A stretch of DNA of 64,000 bases from Malus domestica (GCF_042453785.1 NC_091675.1:9808501-9872500), one strand, 5' to 3'; counted from the stretch's first letter, positions 34,076 to 46,736 are shown. Notes: generated from the letters alone by a model not told the origin. Made by a program: numbers and translations.

Positions 34076-35381
34076 ATTTAATCCTCTACTTTCTTTCTCC
34101 TTACCTTTCCTTTTGTTAATTTTGATTCCAATTTATTTTTAAATTGTCATACATTTAACACACACAGTGTGTGACCTTTATCTAGTATTTTTGTAATGTT
34201 TATGTGTTTTTTGGGAAAGAAGGTTACCCCAAAGTACAGCCACCTATACAGGTTATAAGTAGTTATCAAAAAGTTGTAATAGGCGGTGACAAAATTCCCA
34301 ACAATATCGGACAAGATATTTTTCTCTTGTGGAAACGGTTACCCTAGTGATATGAATTGGCTCTAGAGATGACATAAAATATAATCTACTACCTATTAAT
34401 AAAACTCTCTTTGCCAACAAAAGAAATTATGAAGAGTCGATTTGATATTCTATTCCGAAATACACATTCTGCCTTTTTTGGAGTTTAAAAACAGGTCACA
34501 ATTAATATACTGATTAAAATGCAACAGTTTTACTAAAGTGTTAGTATAATTTAAGGTTTTATAAGAGAAGTAAAATAAAAATCATTATTGGGCTAACTTC
34601 CAGCAAAAGTTGTCAGAAGGAGAGGGGGAAAGAGAAACACATTTGCTTTTCTTCCTTCCATCTCCTCCATTCCCTCGTTTTCTTTTTCTAGTCTATTGTT
34701 GTCACATTCCAATTGTGAAATATGCTCAAGATCGACGAGTTACATAATTAGGATGTAGTTGTACAAGAAATATATAAACAATGGGTACATGAGATATCCA
34801 GGGAAAAACACCTTACAATAAAATCTAGTCCACAATTTATGTCCAAAATAACTAAATATTACTTGAAGGGTACTACCGTTACTCTCAATTACATTGTCCA
34901 CCACAATTACATCATTTGAATCCCAACATAGTGAACGGATGTACTAGGTTTATGACAAAACCCGTAAGCAGTGAAACTCGTGTGGTAGACAAATAACACA
35001 ACATTTGTGATGGTCAAACAATCTCATTTTAGAAAACATAATCATATTTTTAATGTTTGTTGCGCCTGTAGATCTGAACACTGTTAAAATGATATTATTT
35101 TTCTTTAAAATGTGACCACAATTCATATTTCATGGTTCGCTATTTTGATTCTCATCACACGTAACATTCGAGATTCCAATCAATCATTACACAACCCACT
35201 ATAGTGTTGTAATGACACACCTTCATAATACTCATGCACTCATGTGGGAATGAGATCAATATTTATTTCATCATTGCACCTATTTTGCGTTAATTAGGAA
35301 TGAGTCACATCCAAATCTGCTTCTTGCTTGGATAGCACTATCGGAAACTCGATTGACCTACATAGGTATTCAATCATCTCT
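34076..35381. other. Intergenic with second copy of the direct repeat
   Basis: 34082-34432 is the diverged second copy of 31432-31806. The remainder is AT-rich without supported genes. Confidence 0.5.
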
Positions 35382-35585
35382 TGTCACATCCCGGCCCGGA
35401 TCCACCACATCCCGAGCCCGTTCCATCACCGTAGCACGATATTGTCCGTTTTGGGCTTACCATTCCCTCATGGTTTTGTTTTTGAAAACTCACGAGCAAC
35501 TTCCCAGTGGGTCACCCATCCTGAAAGTGCTCTGGCCTCCTACTCGCTTAACTTCGGAGTTTCTACGGCCTTTTTTGCATATATC
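35382..35585 (+). mobile_element. LTR-terminus-like fragment
   Basis: Starts TGTCACATCCCGGCCCGG and continues with GC-rich repetitive sequence (cgtagcacgatattgtcc; cagtgggtcacccatcctg). The start resembles the TGTCACA-CCCG start of LTR-like element 1, so a related LTR family is likely. No matching right end was found. Confidence 0.5.
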
Positions 35586-36577
35586 GGTAAGTATATCTTA
35601 GTTTTTATTCCCAATGATTGGAGAATTTAATAAATTCGAATAGAAATGTTTACTCAAATGAGCAGAATGAATGTTCGGTGACAAGCATGGACCTCCACAA
35701 CACATTTAGAGAAAATGTTTCTAAGTTATTGGGGCACTGTGAGACCCGGTTATTTTTCAGTTGTGTGATTGGGAGAAAAAATTGTTCGAGGTTTCATTTG
35801 AAGAATTGACAAGGAATCTCGAGGTAGAAGATGGATTGGTTGTTGACGAAACTTATTCATTCCAGTTCCCCTTAAAATGAGAGGATTAGAAGGGACAAGT
35901 TTCCAGTCATCTCCATTCCCTTTCTAATCTCATGAAAAAATCATTCACTTTTACCTTCAATATAGCTTTAAAATAGTGAGTTATCCGTTCCAATTTAATC
36001 CTATAGACCAAACAAGACCTAAGGCTCTTTGCGTGTCCAAGATTAGATTGATTTTGATAACTCATAGGTACTAAAAGAGTGTTGAATTAAGAAATGAAGC
36101 TAGAAGTGGATGATTTTTTTTTTATTTCGTGGGTCGTGAGTTTGGACGAGGGAATTTATTTTATTTATTTATTTTTATCAAAGGACCCCACTTAGTGGGA
36201 AAAGGCTTTGTTGTTGTTGTTGTATTTTTAATCAAAGGATGAGGGACTATAAAGTTCCATGAAACTTAGTCTAAGGAATGCACAACAAAATTACATGGAG
36301 GTACCTAAAAATATACGAGTAGATTCAATATACTTAGAGAGAACTTCAAATGACTCCTTATAATGCTTGTCTAGTTCAGTGGTAGTGCACAGTTTGTATT
36401 TTGAAAGTTACTTATCCAAACATACGGTAATGAACAAGTGATGAAGGACTTACTTATTTTAATTCTACTATTTTGTGCAGATGCATAAGTTTTCTTCATC
36501 ACTAATCTATCTTCTACCTTCAACGTAACGAAATTTCTTCCCATATTTCTTCACCGTGCCTTGAATCTAGTCAGAAG
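35586..36577. other. Intergenic; possible SINE/LINE tail
   Basis: No exon is supported. At 36180-36222 the sequence 'ccccacttagtgggaaaagg' followed by a (GTT)n run resembles the 3' tail of plant retroposons; the body is not recognisable. The right edge is probably the 3' untranslated region of the E1-alpha gene. Confidence 0.4.
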
Positions 36578-39532
36578 TTAGAGAGGAAAGTCGGATGGGT
36601 AATCGCAGGGGTGTCTTTGAATTGTATCTCTGAGCAATTTCTCCTGCTCGCGGAGATCGGAAGAGGGAGAGTCATATACATCTGTGAAAATGTCAGCAAT
36701 TGGAGGTTTGTCAACTTTCTCTGCTTCTTGGATTGCATGTAATATCTGCATTGCAACAAAAACGCATAAACAATTATTCAGAAAACACGATTCTCATATT
36801 TGGATCTTACACCTTCCATATCTGTTCTGTTCAACAACATGTTCTGAAGCGTTTCTTCCAAAAAGAAGTAATAGTACGTCTTACCCGCTTTCTCGCACTG
36901 TTTCTGGCCTCTAACTCTTGCTTATCACTCCACCAACTATTGTTTTCCATCCACTTTCTAAACCGAGATACAGGGTCTCGTTCCATTTTCCACCATTCAA
37001 TCTCTTCGACTGGACGATACTTTGTCGAATCATCTGAAGTGGAATGGTGTCCTACTCGATATGTTAATGCCTGTCAATGGAAAAGATCGAAACCAAACAT
37101 CAAAAGTTGAAGAATACGAGTTTCAACAATGTGGCTCACAAGGCCAGGAAACCAAATAAAAATCCTTTTCTTTACCTCAATTAAGATTGGTCTCTGTTCT
37201 CTGATTGCCATGTCACGGGCAGCATGAACTGCACCGTACACAGCAAGTGCATCATTACCATCTACTCGGATGCTTCGAATTCCATAAGCCCGGCCTTTGA
37301 CAACAACGCCATCACCTGCCCAAAGAAGAGGAATAAATTATTACTTTGCTTCTATGCATCAGCACGACGTTTGATAGAAATTGTAAAAATACAAGCAGAG
37401 AGATGGAATACTCCGAAACTGGTCTGATGTAGGTGTACTGATAGCCCATCCATTGTTCCGACAAAAGAATATAACCGGAGCCTCCTTAACAGCCGCAAAA
37501 TTCAAGGCAGCATGGAAATCACCCTAACATAATTTGCTTGATCAGAAAAGAAGAACCAAAACCAATGACCTCTAACTTATAGGGACACCCCTCCACAAAA
37601 ACAGTGAAATGCTGGGCATCAATGGGATAAATGCAGAGGCTATAACAAGATTTTGAATCAACAGAAACATGAGGGACTTAGTAACCTTGTTCGCCGCTTT
37701 TAATTATATTCGCCTAAGGCTATTAAAAACGTTGGAGGTGCGAGCACTTTTAGGATAAGATTCAGTGGTAGTTTACCTCGCTTGTGCCACCATCACCAAC
37801 ATACGCGACCACACATGCATCTTTCCTGTCCATCTTTAAAGAATATGCAGCACCAACAGCCTGTGGAAGTTGTGTGCTGCAAAGCAGTATAAATTATTTG
37901 TGGTGTGACCTTAATCATTTTAGTGAAACATTTGGAAATGGTCTACATATCAGCCAAAAATAATCTCCGACATAAAAAAATTTATATCTTACGCCACGGT
38001 TGATGCTATAGTTACGTAATTGAGCTTGTTAGATCCATAATGGATCGGCATCTGCCTGCCTTTCCCATAATCAGCTTTGTTACTGAAACACTGGTTTGCA
38101 AATTCTTGTAGAGTGAAACCACGCCACAATAGCACTCCTGCCTCCCTGTACTGCATACATGTCAAAGAAAACTTCTCTCAGCACCTCTCATGATAAACTA
38201 TTGAATCAACTGATGAGGAAAAAGAAATTGAAATCTTAATGAGTAGGAATGCAGGTGTGGCGTATTTAACTAGAAAGGATATTATAGAAAGTTGTTATAT
38301 ATGCATATATGTGCTGGAAACCTGAGGAAAGACAATGTCGTCAATGGTGAGTGCTGCCGCAGATGCAATATTGGTAGCCTCTTCACCAACTGTGGTCAAA
38401 TAGAACGAAATCCTTCCTTGCCTTTGTGCTTCATAGAAAATGGTGTCCATGGTCTGAAGAGTAACCATGTTGGTATACATTTTCACAGCAACTTCCTTAC
38501 TGACCTGTTTAAATTGGTAATATATAAGTCGCAAGGTTACTTCCTTTGGGTTATATTATATTCGTGTTCGTAGAAAAGAAAACGGAAACTCATTATTGGA
38601 AGCGAGACAGAGGGAATTTCCAGTACCTCTACATAGTTGCTGGACAAAATTTGGTTCCCATTGTCATCAAGGATGCGATAACAGCATTCCCGCTCCTCAG
38701 CAGTCTCGGATATGAACCTCATTTCAGGAGTGAACTTGACCTTTCCTTCGGGAAACACTAAAGCCTGTAGTGAAGAAGCGATATTCTTCAGCGATTATAT
38801 GTGTATATATGCAATGTGCAAGCTCACAGGCCTCTCGGAAGCAAATTTATGAAATTACGCAAGAATGTCTCATCTTGTAATTCATCCAAGATACTTAAAC
38901 ACCACCTCAATGGTGCCTTACTTGGTTCCTAGCTAAAGTGCAGTACTAAATCTCTCGGAAGTAATAACTGCAAGAGTGTTTTAGCAAGAAGGTAAAACTG
39001 CAAACTCCTTCATAACAGATCACACGGCCCATCGGAGTCACTCTTTTAGGTAATGATCCATCAATTCAATGCTGGATCATTCATCACGGAGTCAAATTTG
39101 ACAAGAACATCTTTCGCTTCTAGTTTGCTATATTTTCGCTTCCGCTAAACTAGTCTAAATTCCGCCGCCTGACTCTGTCCTAAATCAGTGCTGCATTTCA
39201 ACATAATCTAGTTGTTGTATAGAAAGAACAGGAAATGAATGCAAGCCGGACGCAATCAAACTGGAAATTAAAGAGTAAAGCCATAATTTACAACAAGAAG
39301 ATACCTGATCGTGATTGCGATCAGTCGTATCCGAATCCGGCGTCTTTTCTGCATTGACGGATTCAAACCGGCGAGAGCAGAAGTTACTGAAATCTCCGGC
39401 TGCCGGGATTTGGAGAATTTGAGGAAATGAAGGAGGAGCAAGTGGAAGTGGAGATTTTGGAGTCCAAGAGGTGAGACCGAACGATGATGATTTGAGATGT
39501 TTGATAATGGTGCTACCTGATTTCCTCATCAT
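36578..39532 (-). CDS. Branched-chain 2-oxoacid dehydrogenase E1 alpha subunit, mitochondrial
   Basis: Nine exons: 39532-39305, 38764-38627, 38504-38322, 38150-37993, 37876-37777, 37523-37412, 37315-37176, 37070-36885, 36745-36578; GT-AG junctions, 470 residues in one frame, near the plant family length (about 470). The N-terminus is Ser/Arg-rich and acid-poor, as in a mitochondrial transit peptide. The thiamine-diphosphate motif runs from GDGGTSEGDF (263-272) to CRNN (290-293). The regulatory loop [12 protein letters not shown] (357-368) has the serine(s) that BCKD kinase phosphorylates in homologues. The C-terminus reads [34 protein letters not shown], typical of plants. The subunit pairs with E1 beta to decarboxylate the 2-oxoacids from Leu, Ile and Val. 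No lesion seen. Confidence 0.95.
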
Positions 39533-39805
39533 CTTCTTCTTCTGAAAATGTCCAACTTCCCAGGGAGAGAGGTAGGGTTTGTTAGCTGTCAGTGCATGGA
39601 CTGTCGTGGGAGAACCAGTGCTCTGCTTGTACTATATGGAATTGAAGATAAGAGTGCCAAATCAGTAGGACTATAAAACAGCCGTTTCGGAAGCAAACTT
39701 GTTTGATTACTCTGGACCCACTGCCCACTACCAAAAGGCATCGATACCAATCTTACAACTCAGATCCCACGTGTCTCTTCCTGGTGTTTAACAATAAATT
39801 ATTAA

Positions 39806-40012
39806 GGGAAATGGATCCTCTCCGGATCCCTTCCTTTTAATCCACAAAATCAGAGAATCTGTACCATTGAAATTTGATCTAATTGCTATAAACAGGGATT
39901 TACTTTAAAAGTTATAATAACTTCAGCCGTTGGATCAAATTTTAATAGCATAGATTCCTTGATTTTGTGAATTAAGAAGAAATGATCCATAAAGGGTATT
40001 TTTCCATTATTA
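39806..40012. mobile_element. MITE with inverted repeats
   Basis: The left 'aaatggatcctctccggatc' side and the right 'aatgatccataaagggtatt' side are inverted relatives. Matching inner blocks are 'cacaaaatcagagaatct' and its inverse near 39950, and 'tttaaaagttataataactt', which lies near the centre of symmetry. About 205 bp, non-coding. Confidence 0.6.
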
Positions 40013-40129
40013 AGTGATACAGTAATACCACGGACATTGCTGAGTGGTAGTACATCTCTACTCATAATTCGCCATCTGTACTGCTAATACAAATCATCAA
40101 CAAACTTAAAATAGTAATAATATTCGTAC

Positions 40130-40395
40130 TATGTTTTTGTACCACATTTTCATACCATCTTAGGTGGCATCTAATGTGGACAACTACATCATTTGAAAAA
40201 TTTGCAAAATCCAAAAAAATGAAGGAGAAAGACTTCTCTTATACCACAATCATAATTTAATTAACTAGTTTTTCTTAATTATTAGTTTATTAAATAATAA
40301 ACTAAATTTAAAATTTTGATTAGTTCAAATGATATGACTGTACACAATATCACTTAAGATACTATGAAAATATAGTACAAAAACATGTTATAAAT
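40130..40395. mobile_element. MITE family C, copy 1
   Basis: Shares 'catttgaaaaatttgcaaaa', 'tttaattaactagtttttct' and 'ttcaaatgatatgact' in the same order with 48826-49096. The outer parts ('gtaccacattttcatacca' and 'gaaaatatagtacaaaaaca') are inverted relatives. Confidence 0.7.
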
Positions 40396-40532
40396 AACGG
40401 TACTCAACTTAAAATTCTGCCGTTTAACAGCTAACACCACGTAAAAGTGTTTTCCTTTTATTCGGGTTTTTTTTTAATTTTTTTATTCGGGGGTTAATTG
40501 TTTTCCTTTTGTTTGGGGGTTAATTAATCTTT

Positions 40533-41011
40533 ATGGCTACTCCGTCGCCGTCGCTGTCGCCGCCTCTAGATTTGACCACTTCCTTGCGGTCGCATGCCAT
40601 TGAATAAAAATGCAATTGCAGATGTTTGATAGAAATTAAGAACTTTCTTTATTTTTGCCGTCGTAAATTATTATTATGCATAAAATTGATGATTTATTTC
40701 TCAAAATTAAGAATTTTCTTAAAGAGGATTGAAGGGGATTTGATAGTAACCGAATCAATTGAAGAAACAGAATTGAGCCGCATCGAATCATCGATGGCTG
40801 TTTGCCTTCAATTCAAACAGTGGCTTGGCTTCCACCATTAACTGGATTTGGGATTTATCCCATCTTCTTGATGTCTTTCATGACTATACACTTATAGAAA
40901 ATATTATTGCAGATAAATTGCAGATGCAAAACGTAAAGCTCTTGCTACTAGTCTCGCCACCGTCAGTTCGTCAGTCAAGCTTTTGGGTAGCGTCGGCCGT
41001 ATGGTGGTTAA
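40533..41011 (+). pseudogene. Possible decayed gene fragments, family unknown
   Basis: Three nearby pieces have protein-like composition but do not join into one frame: MATPSPSLSPPLDLTTSLRS from 40533 to a stop at 40605; a frame through about 40720-40840 containing EGDLIVTESIEETELSRIES; and 40909-41011 reading ADAKRKALATSLATVSSSVK then LLGSVGRMVVNHP. GC content is higher than the surroundings. I do not recognise the family, and this may not be a gene at all. Confidence 0.25.
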
Positions 41012-41031
41012 CCATCCTGTTTAGAGCAAGT

Positions 41032-41672
41032 CCACCTTAAGGACTTTGCACCAGCACTCAGCGTATTTATCCGTTCAAGTGAACAGTAATAGGTTAAGGC
41101 ATCTCCACTTCTAAAAAAATGCGCTGGCACCCAACGTATTTATTTGGTGTGTGTGTGTTTTTTTTTTTAAGTTTATTTCGGATAAGATTTTTAACCAATT
41201 TTGGATAAAATTTCAAATAAACTTAAAAAAAATACACACTAAAATAAAATTACATACTCATCAAATAAACTTAAAAAAAAAACACACTAAAATGAAATTA
41301 CATAAACTCATCAAATACACTTTATTCTTCAACCACAAACTTTATTATTTATAGAAAAAAAAATAACATTTTAAAAAAATTTCTGTTTTTTTTTTAAGTT
41401 TTCTGTATTTTTTAAATAATTTTTATGTATTTTTTTATAATTTTTAATATAGTTAATTAATATGGACAGTTGGATTTGAAAAATATTCAAATCCAAGAGT
41501 CAGGGAGTTGCCACGTGGCCACTTGCCCAGCTTCTTGGTCAGTCAGTTTTGAGCTGGCCCAGAGACCAGCATGGGCTGGGCCCCAGGCTGTTGCGCGGGC
41601 TGGAGGTAATGGACAGAGTGCTGGGCTATTTTTTGGACTGAGTGCTGGGCAATGTCCACGACTTGCTCTTAG
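41032..41672. mobile_element. TIR element with AGAGCAAGTC ends
   Basis: Left 'tttagagcaagtcca' and right 'gacttgctcttag' are inverted copies about 640 bp apart. The interior is AT-rich with a GC-rich right third. The reading frames at 41470-41834 are overlapping sense/antisense shadows with no family match. Confidence 0.55.
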
Positions 41673-42304
41673 GGTTTGTAACTTTAGAATTAATGGCAGA
41701 AGTTTATGTGTTTTAATGTACAGATGGCAAAATTTGAGTGGAGATGTACTACCACTCAGCAAAGCCAACTGGTGGTACCGTATCACAATGAAAAATAATA
41801 GCCACTTATTTTTAAAATTAACGTAACTCCTCATTTTAGTTTCTAAAATTTAAAATCGATGAAAATGGTTCTAATTTGTTCACATCAATTATTTTGTTAA
41901 AAAATCTCCGTTGAATAAAAATAAAATGACATAAATACCCTTTATTTTTTGTCAATAATTTTAGGCATTGAATAGATTAAGGGTAAGTTTGTCATTTAGA
42001 CTAACATTGTTCTTTAATACTCTGGCTAAATTTTAAGGATGGAAGAAGAAAAATTATTTTTGGTTTAGAACCTAAAATTTTTAGACAAAATTTAAGTTTC
42101 AATTCTAACCATTAATGTTGGTCTAAATAGTAATTGCTGGGAGAGGAGATCAGTACAAATCTAACTTGTGTGCATAAATATGATTGTTTTGTGCAACTAA
42201 AACCATCTACAACTTTAGAGCCAATTTTTTTTTTCTTGGAGAATAGATTTGTCATGTGATGAACTTAAAAAATCTGAAGTATCATGTGTGTTCCGTGAGC
42301 ACCA

Positions 42305-42860
42305 AGATTTAAAAAAACGTTAGGCGCTAGTTGGGCCGCAGACAGGGGTCTAGCGCCTAGGCGGCTATAATGGCCTAGACGGATTTATGTAAAATCTATG
42401 GTATATCTTGTAAATACGTGACTATTTAATCTTAAAAAAAAAACTAGACTTGTATGAATAATAAAAAAATGAAAAAATGCAAAAATAGAAATAGAAGAAT
42501 ACACAAAGTATGTACATCTAACAAGTTCAATACGTAAAAAACAGTAAGCACATAATCATGATAAGCAGTATTATTGGATGATAGACTAAATTCTTCTTGT
42601 TCAGGATCCTTGCATTGGATTGGATATAGACTAAATTATTTAATCTTGTTGCATCTAGTTTGTTCTTGATCCATTTCCATAAGTATACCACCATGAAACA
42701 AAAAGAAAAAAAAACACAATTAATAATAATAATAAAAAAAACCAGACCGCCTAGGACCGCCTATGCGCTGACTAGGACCACTTAGCTCTAGACCAATTTT
42801 TCAAAACGATTTGCACTAAATTGCGGCAGGCCTTCATCACCTAGGCCGGTTTTTAGAACA
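42305..42860. mobile_element. CCTAGGCG-rich element, copy 2
   Basis: Starts 'gatttaaaaaaacgttaggc' and ends 'cctaggccggtttttagaac', with 'tagcgcctaggcgg' and 'cgcctaggaccgcctatgcg' blocks near the ends and an AT-rich core. Same family as 4965-5487. Confidence 0.65.
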
Positions 42861-43564
42861 CCAGTGAGAAAAGGGACATAAAGAACACCAACACCAAGAA
42901 ACTCGTGAAATACTATGAAATAGTATGAAACACATAAAAGAAATATACATATACAATGGATCAGCCCCACTAACCCAGGGAAATCTTGGGCTAAATTTGG
43001 CCTGGAAATGAGTTTTGAGTTTTAAGTCATATTTGTCCTAAAGGTTGAAGCAAGTTAATATAAGTTTAGAATTTAAAATTTGATTTTTACTCTAAATGTT
43101 GGAGTAGGTGTTTTTAAAAGAAGCATAAAAAAAAAAAACTTTTCAATAATTAAAAACACTTTTTAAAAATATTTTTAAATAATTGTACGCGTTTACTGCT
43201 TCTTAAGGAAAATATTTGAAACAAAAAACATTTTCGGCAAGCGATTTCAGCACTTAAATAACTCTTCCGAAACAGATTCTCTCTCACTGCTCGACAAAAG
43301 AAATAAACTTTCTCCGACTCTCTCAGTTACTCTCTCTCGGCGATGGAATGAAGCCCTAGGTCCGCCACCTCCAACCTTTTCACCTCTCGATGCAGCACCT
43401 TCCTTGCATTTTTTAATCGCCCTCTGAGTCGGATCCGCCTCGTCCCCTTCACACTGTTTGTTCATTGTATAAACCTCGATTCCTATTTCAGTTTCTCTTC
43501 TTCGAGGCGCTTTTTTGCTTTTCGAATTTTTACAATTTTTTATATATCAATCAATTTTTTCCAG

Positions 43565-43628
43565 GTTTACCGTTCCAGAGACTGCCCCTTTCGCTGCCGT
43601 GCTGAAATTCGCTGCTAAGGAATTCAAA
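43565..43628 (+). pseudogene. Isolated UFM1-like exon
   Basis: Between a good acceptor (tttccag|) and donor (|gtatgt), 64 bp encode FTVPETAPFAAVLKFAAKEFK, matching the centre of ubiquitin-fold modifier 1. UFM1 is an 80-90 residue ubiquitin-like protein attached by UFL1, for example to ribosomal uL24 at the ER. The following exon (ending in the conserved ...RDRVG) was not found before the SRP-receptor relic, and no upstream exon with SFKVTL was found. Most likely a gene fragment. Confidence 0.65.
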
Positions 43629-45363
43629 GTATGTAATTTGCTAATTGATTATTTGAGTATTATTTGAAATTTGGGATTGGTTGGTTTTTTTTATCGGGCA
43701 TTGATCAGATTAGGGTTCTTGGTTTCTGGGAAGGGGAAATCCTTTTTTATATTTCACATTATTATACTTTCAGAAGTTTCTGCTTTTTCATTTATTGTTA
43801 ATAGAATTATTCTTTATGCTTTGAGTGTGAAAATAGAAGTCTGTATCGAAACTCGAAGAGAATTTGAATATTTGATCAATTTGGGGACAAAAGTTTTCTT
43901 CCAGCTTTTAGTTTTACAGCTAATAAGTCATTTTCCTAACTATTTGTATATTTTGTGATGATTGTTGGCCTTAATATCGCATAGTTGGTTTATCGAGTAT
44001 TAACTATATTAGAAAATATTTACTATTGGAAGCATACGGGTTCTTGTGGGATTTTGTATATTTATTAAGGTTCCTATGGAGATTCCTGTGGAGTTAGCTT
44101 AATGTGAATGCCTCTAACTTACATATGGACATTATATAATTGCCAATTATTTAAAAAGTTGAGCATCTGGTTGAAGTGTAATAGAAGAATTTTGAGGATT
44201 ATAACAGAGTGGGAATAGATGAACTATGGGATAAATTTAGATACTGGGCAGCCTTTGAGCATCGGTTTTGAATGAGTTCAGGGATTTCTCATCCTTCTTA
44301 ATGATTGATGTGTTAGTAGCTGTAAGTTTTGTTTTATAAATGAGTCCTTTTTGAGAGGTCTGGTGTAGTACTATAGGTTCGCTTTTAGTTGCCGAGAAAA
44401 TGCTAGGAAAATTTAGTTTCTGTTATCCTATATTTTACTTGTCGAGTTCAACGAACATTTTTGTGATACTTACTGTCAATTGTAATGTCAATTTTGTTTC
44501 TTTATTATCCTGGGTTTTGAAATTTGAGCCTTTTTTTTCATTCTTGTTGAAATGTTAGTTTTGTTTAATTTCATTGTTGGGGTTTTAGGGGGAATTAGAG
44601 AATCGATTATTTCACCTACTTGTATTTTAATTTTAATTTCTCTGAATTTTGAGAAATCTTCCAGAGAAGTTGTTTGTCTCGGCAACCAAGCAGAGAATTA
44701 GGCTTGCCATCTAATGGCTTTGAAGCAGTTACGTGTTGTTGGAATGCTAGAAATGGAGAAATTTCAACTGATCCAATTATCTGCAATCAGCGAAATATGA
44801 TGGCGTTAGTTTGATAGTAGAATATATTTGAAGAACAATTCATAATTGCATATTTCAATTTGGGATTCTCGATTTGTCCCGAAATTCCGAAAATATTTTG
44901 GAATTCTCGAAAATTTGGTTTGGGATTGGTCTTCAATTTTCTGTCCCGAAAAATTTCGGTTTGAGATTCGAGATACTAGTTTCAGTTCGGTATCCCATAT
45001 CGAACCAGCCCTAGATATTCATATTCCTGTTTTTGTTAATCAATAAGAGATTCTGTATATTTAAGACTTAAAGTTTACAAGTGAAAAATGAATTTGAGAT
45101 TCTCTTTAGTGTTTAGACTTGAATTTTTACAGGTAAGTGATGAATTTGAGATTCTTTTTAAGAGTCAAATGTCCCGCTCATATTGTTTCTTCCATAAATT
45201 CTAAATCTCTTACTGTAAGCTCCTAATACCCGTGTCTTGGTCTTCCCTTAGGGTACTTTCTCCCAAGTTGAGCTCCGTTCCTTCTTTAGACATTCCCAGG
45301 GGCTGAAGAAGCCAAGAATCACTGCTACTGAAACTGAAAGTTTCCTAAAATCCCAAAAAAAGT
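43629..45363. other. Non-coding stretch between UFM1 fragment and SRPRB relic
   Basis: AT-rich. A repetitive 'gaaattccgaaaatatttt' / 'gaaaaatttcggtttgagat' block lies at 44850-45015. A short frame near 45250-45345 (GTFSQVELRSFFRHSQG) follows an acceptor-like site, but its family is unknown. Confidence 0.4.
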
Positions 45364-45747
45364 ATGATGGAAGAAACAGGCAGAGCAATGGTCGTCTCAC
45401 GCCCTTCAATACTTTCATCAGGTTCCGCCCGAGCAGATTTATGCTGCTATAGCGGTCTGCTATTCACCTCATTCTTACTTTTGTTGGGTACGTACTCTTG
45501 TAATATATTTTTTTAATTTATTTTCAAAAGAGTCCACAGTAATATATATTTTCTTTATCTCTGTGTTGTAGTAAGGTTTAAACGCCCAAAAGCTAATAAG
45601 CGGGCATAGTGGCAGTGGGAAGACTGTTCTTTTCTATCAAGTAAGCTTTGAGATTATTGGATTTTGTTCTTCTAAACATTATACGAATCACTTTTGTAGA
45701 CTCAATAGTTGATCCAATTTTCTAAATCATTCATTAGAGTGACTAAT

Positions 45748-45851
45748 TTGGGAGCAGTCTCTCCATAAATGGGGGTAAGGCTAGCCGACATTCACCTCTC
45801 CCAGACCCTGCGTAAAGCGGGAGCCTTGTGCACTGGGTACGACCTTTTTTT
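45748..45851 (+). mobile_element. Au-type SINE, 5'-truncated, with 19-bp target duplication
   Basis: Contains the Au body from 'ttgggagcagtctctcc' through 'gtgcactgggtacgacc' plus a T tail. It is flanked by the perfect direct repeat attcattagagtgactaat at 45729-45747 and 45852-45870, the signature of target-primed retroposition. Lies in intron 2 of the SRPRB relic. Confidence 0.93.
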
Positions 45852-46736
45852 ATTCATTAGAGTGACTAATGTCACACTTAGTCTTTAATATGTAATGCAA
45901 ACAAAATTTATCTAGACCATATGACTCTGGTTATTTTCTCTATGTCAATTAGAAACTTGATCGGGTTGGTCCTGTGCTGATGTTGTATCCCTATCTTTTT
46001 TCTGATATAATTTGGAAGTCTATGTCTGTTTGAGATAATTTGTTGTTTAATGCTTGGAAAATAATATATATAGAAATTCTAAATGCCTTTTATTAAGTAT
46101 GTCCATCTTTCCCTGTTTCAAGTTACTTTGGTGATCTATTTATGCCTTAGAAATGTTCATCTAACTTTTATGCCATGATTTGATGCACATGCCAGCTTCG
46201 GGATGGCTCTTCACATCAAGGTACTGTCACTTCCATGGAACCAAATGATGGATATTTTGTGCTCCATTCGGAAAATTCAAAGGTATATTTCAGCCTCTTG
46301 TGCTCATATGCAAATAACTATGTTCAAACAATATTGCTTGTCTTGTTAAGTGAGGGCAGAGTTTAACTTATCTGTTTGCTTTTGATATGTAGAAGACATT
46401 AGCCACATGATCATTTTCTTCCCTTTCTTTTGTACTGTTGTTTTTGTTGATTGTCAACTTGATCATGCTTACCCGTCTATTGGTTTTTAATGACAGGGTG
46501 GAAAGGAAAATCCTGTTCATCTTATCGATGTTCCTGGGCATTCTCGCCTTAGAGCCCAACTAGATGATTTTCTGCCTCAAGCAGCTGGGATAGTATTTGT
46601 GGTTGATGCTTTGGAGTTCTTACCTAATTGTCGTGCTGCTTCTGAGTGAGATTTCCTCTTTCCAGTATAAAAGCTACAATATGATATTGAAAAATGGCTA
46701 CTCTGTTCGTGGCACTTTATTTGCTATGAATTGAAA

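Noticed and set aside
41470..41834. 118- and 115-codon sense/antisense frames
   Set aside because: Mutual shadows in the GC-rich end of a TIR element with no family match.
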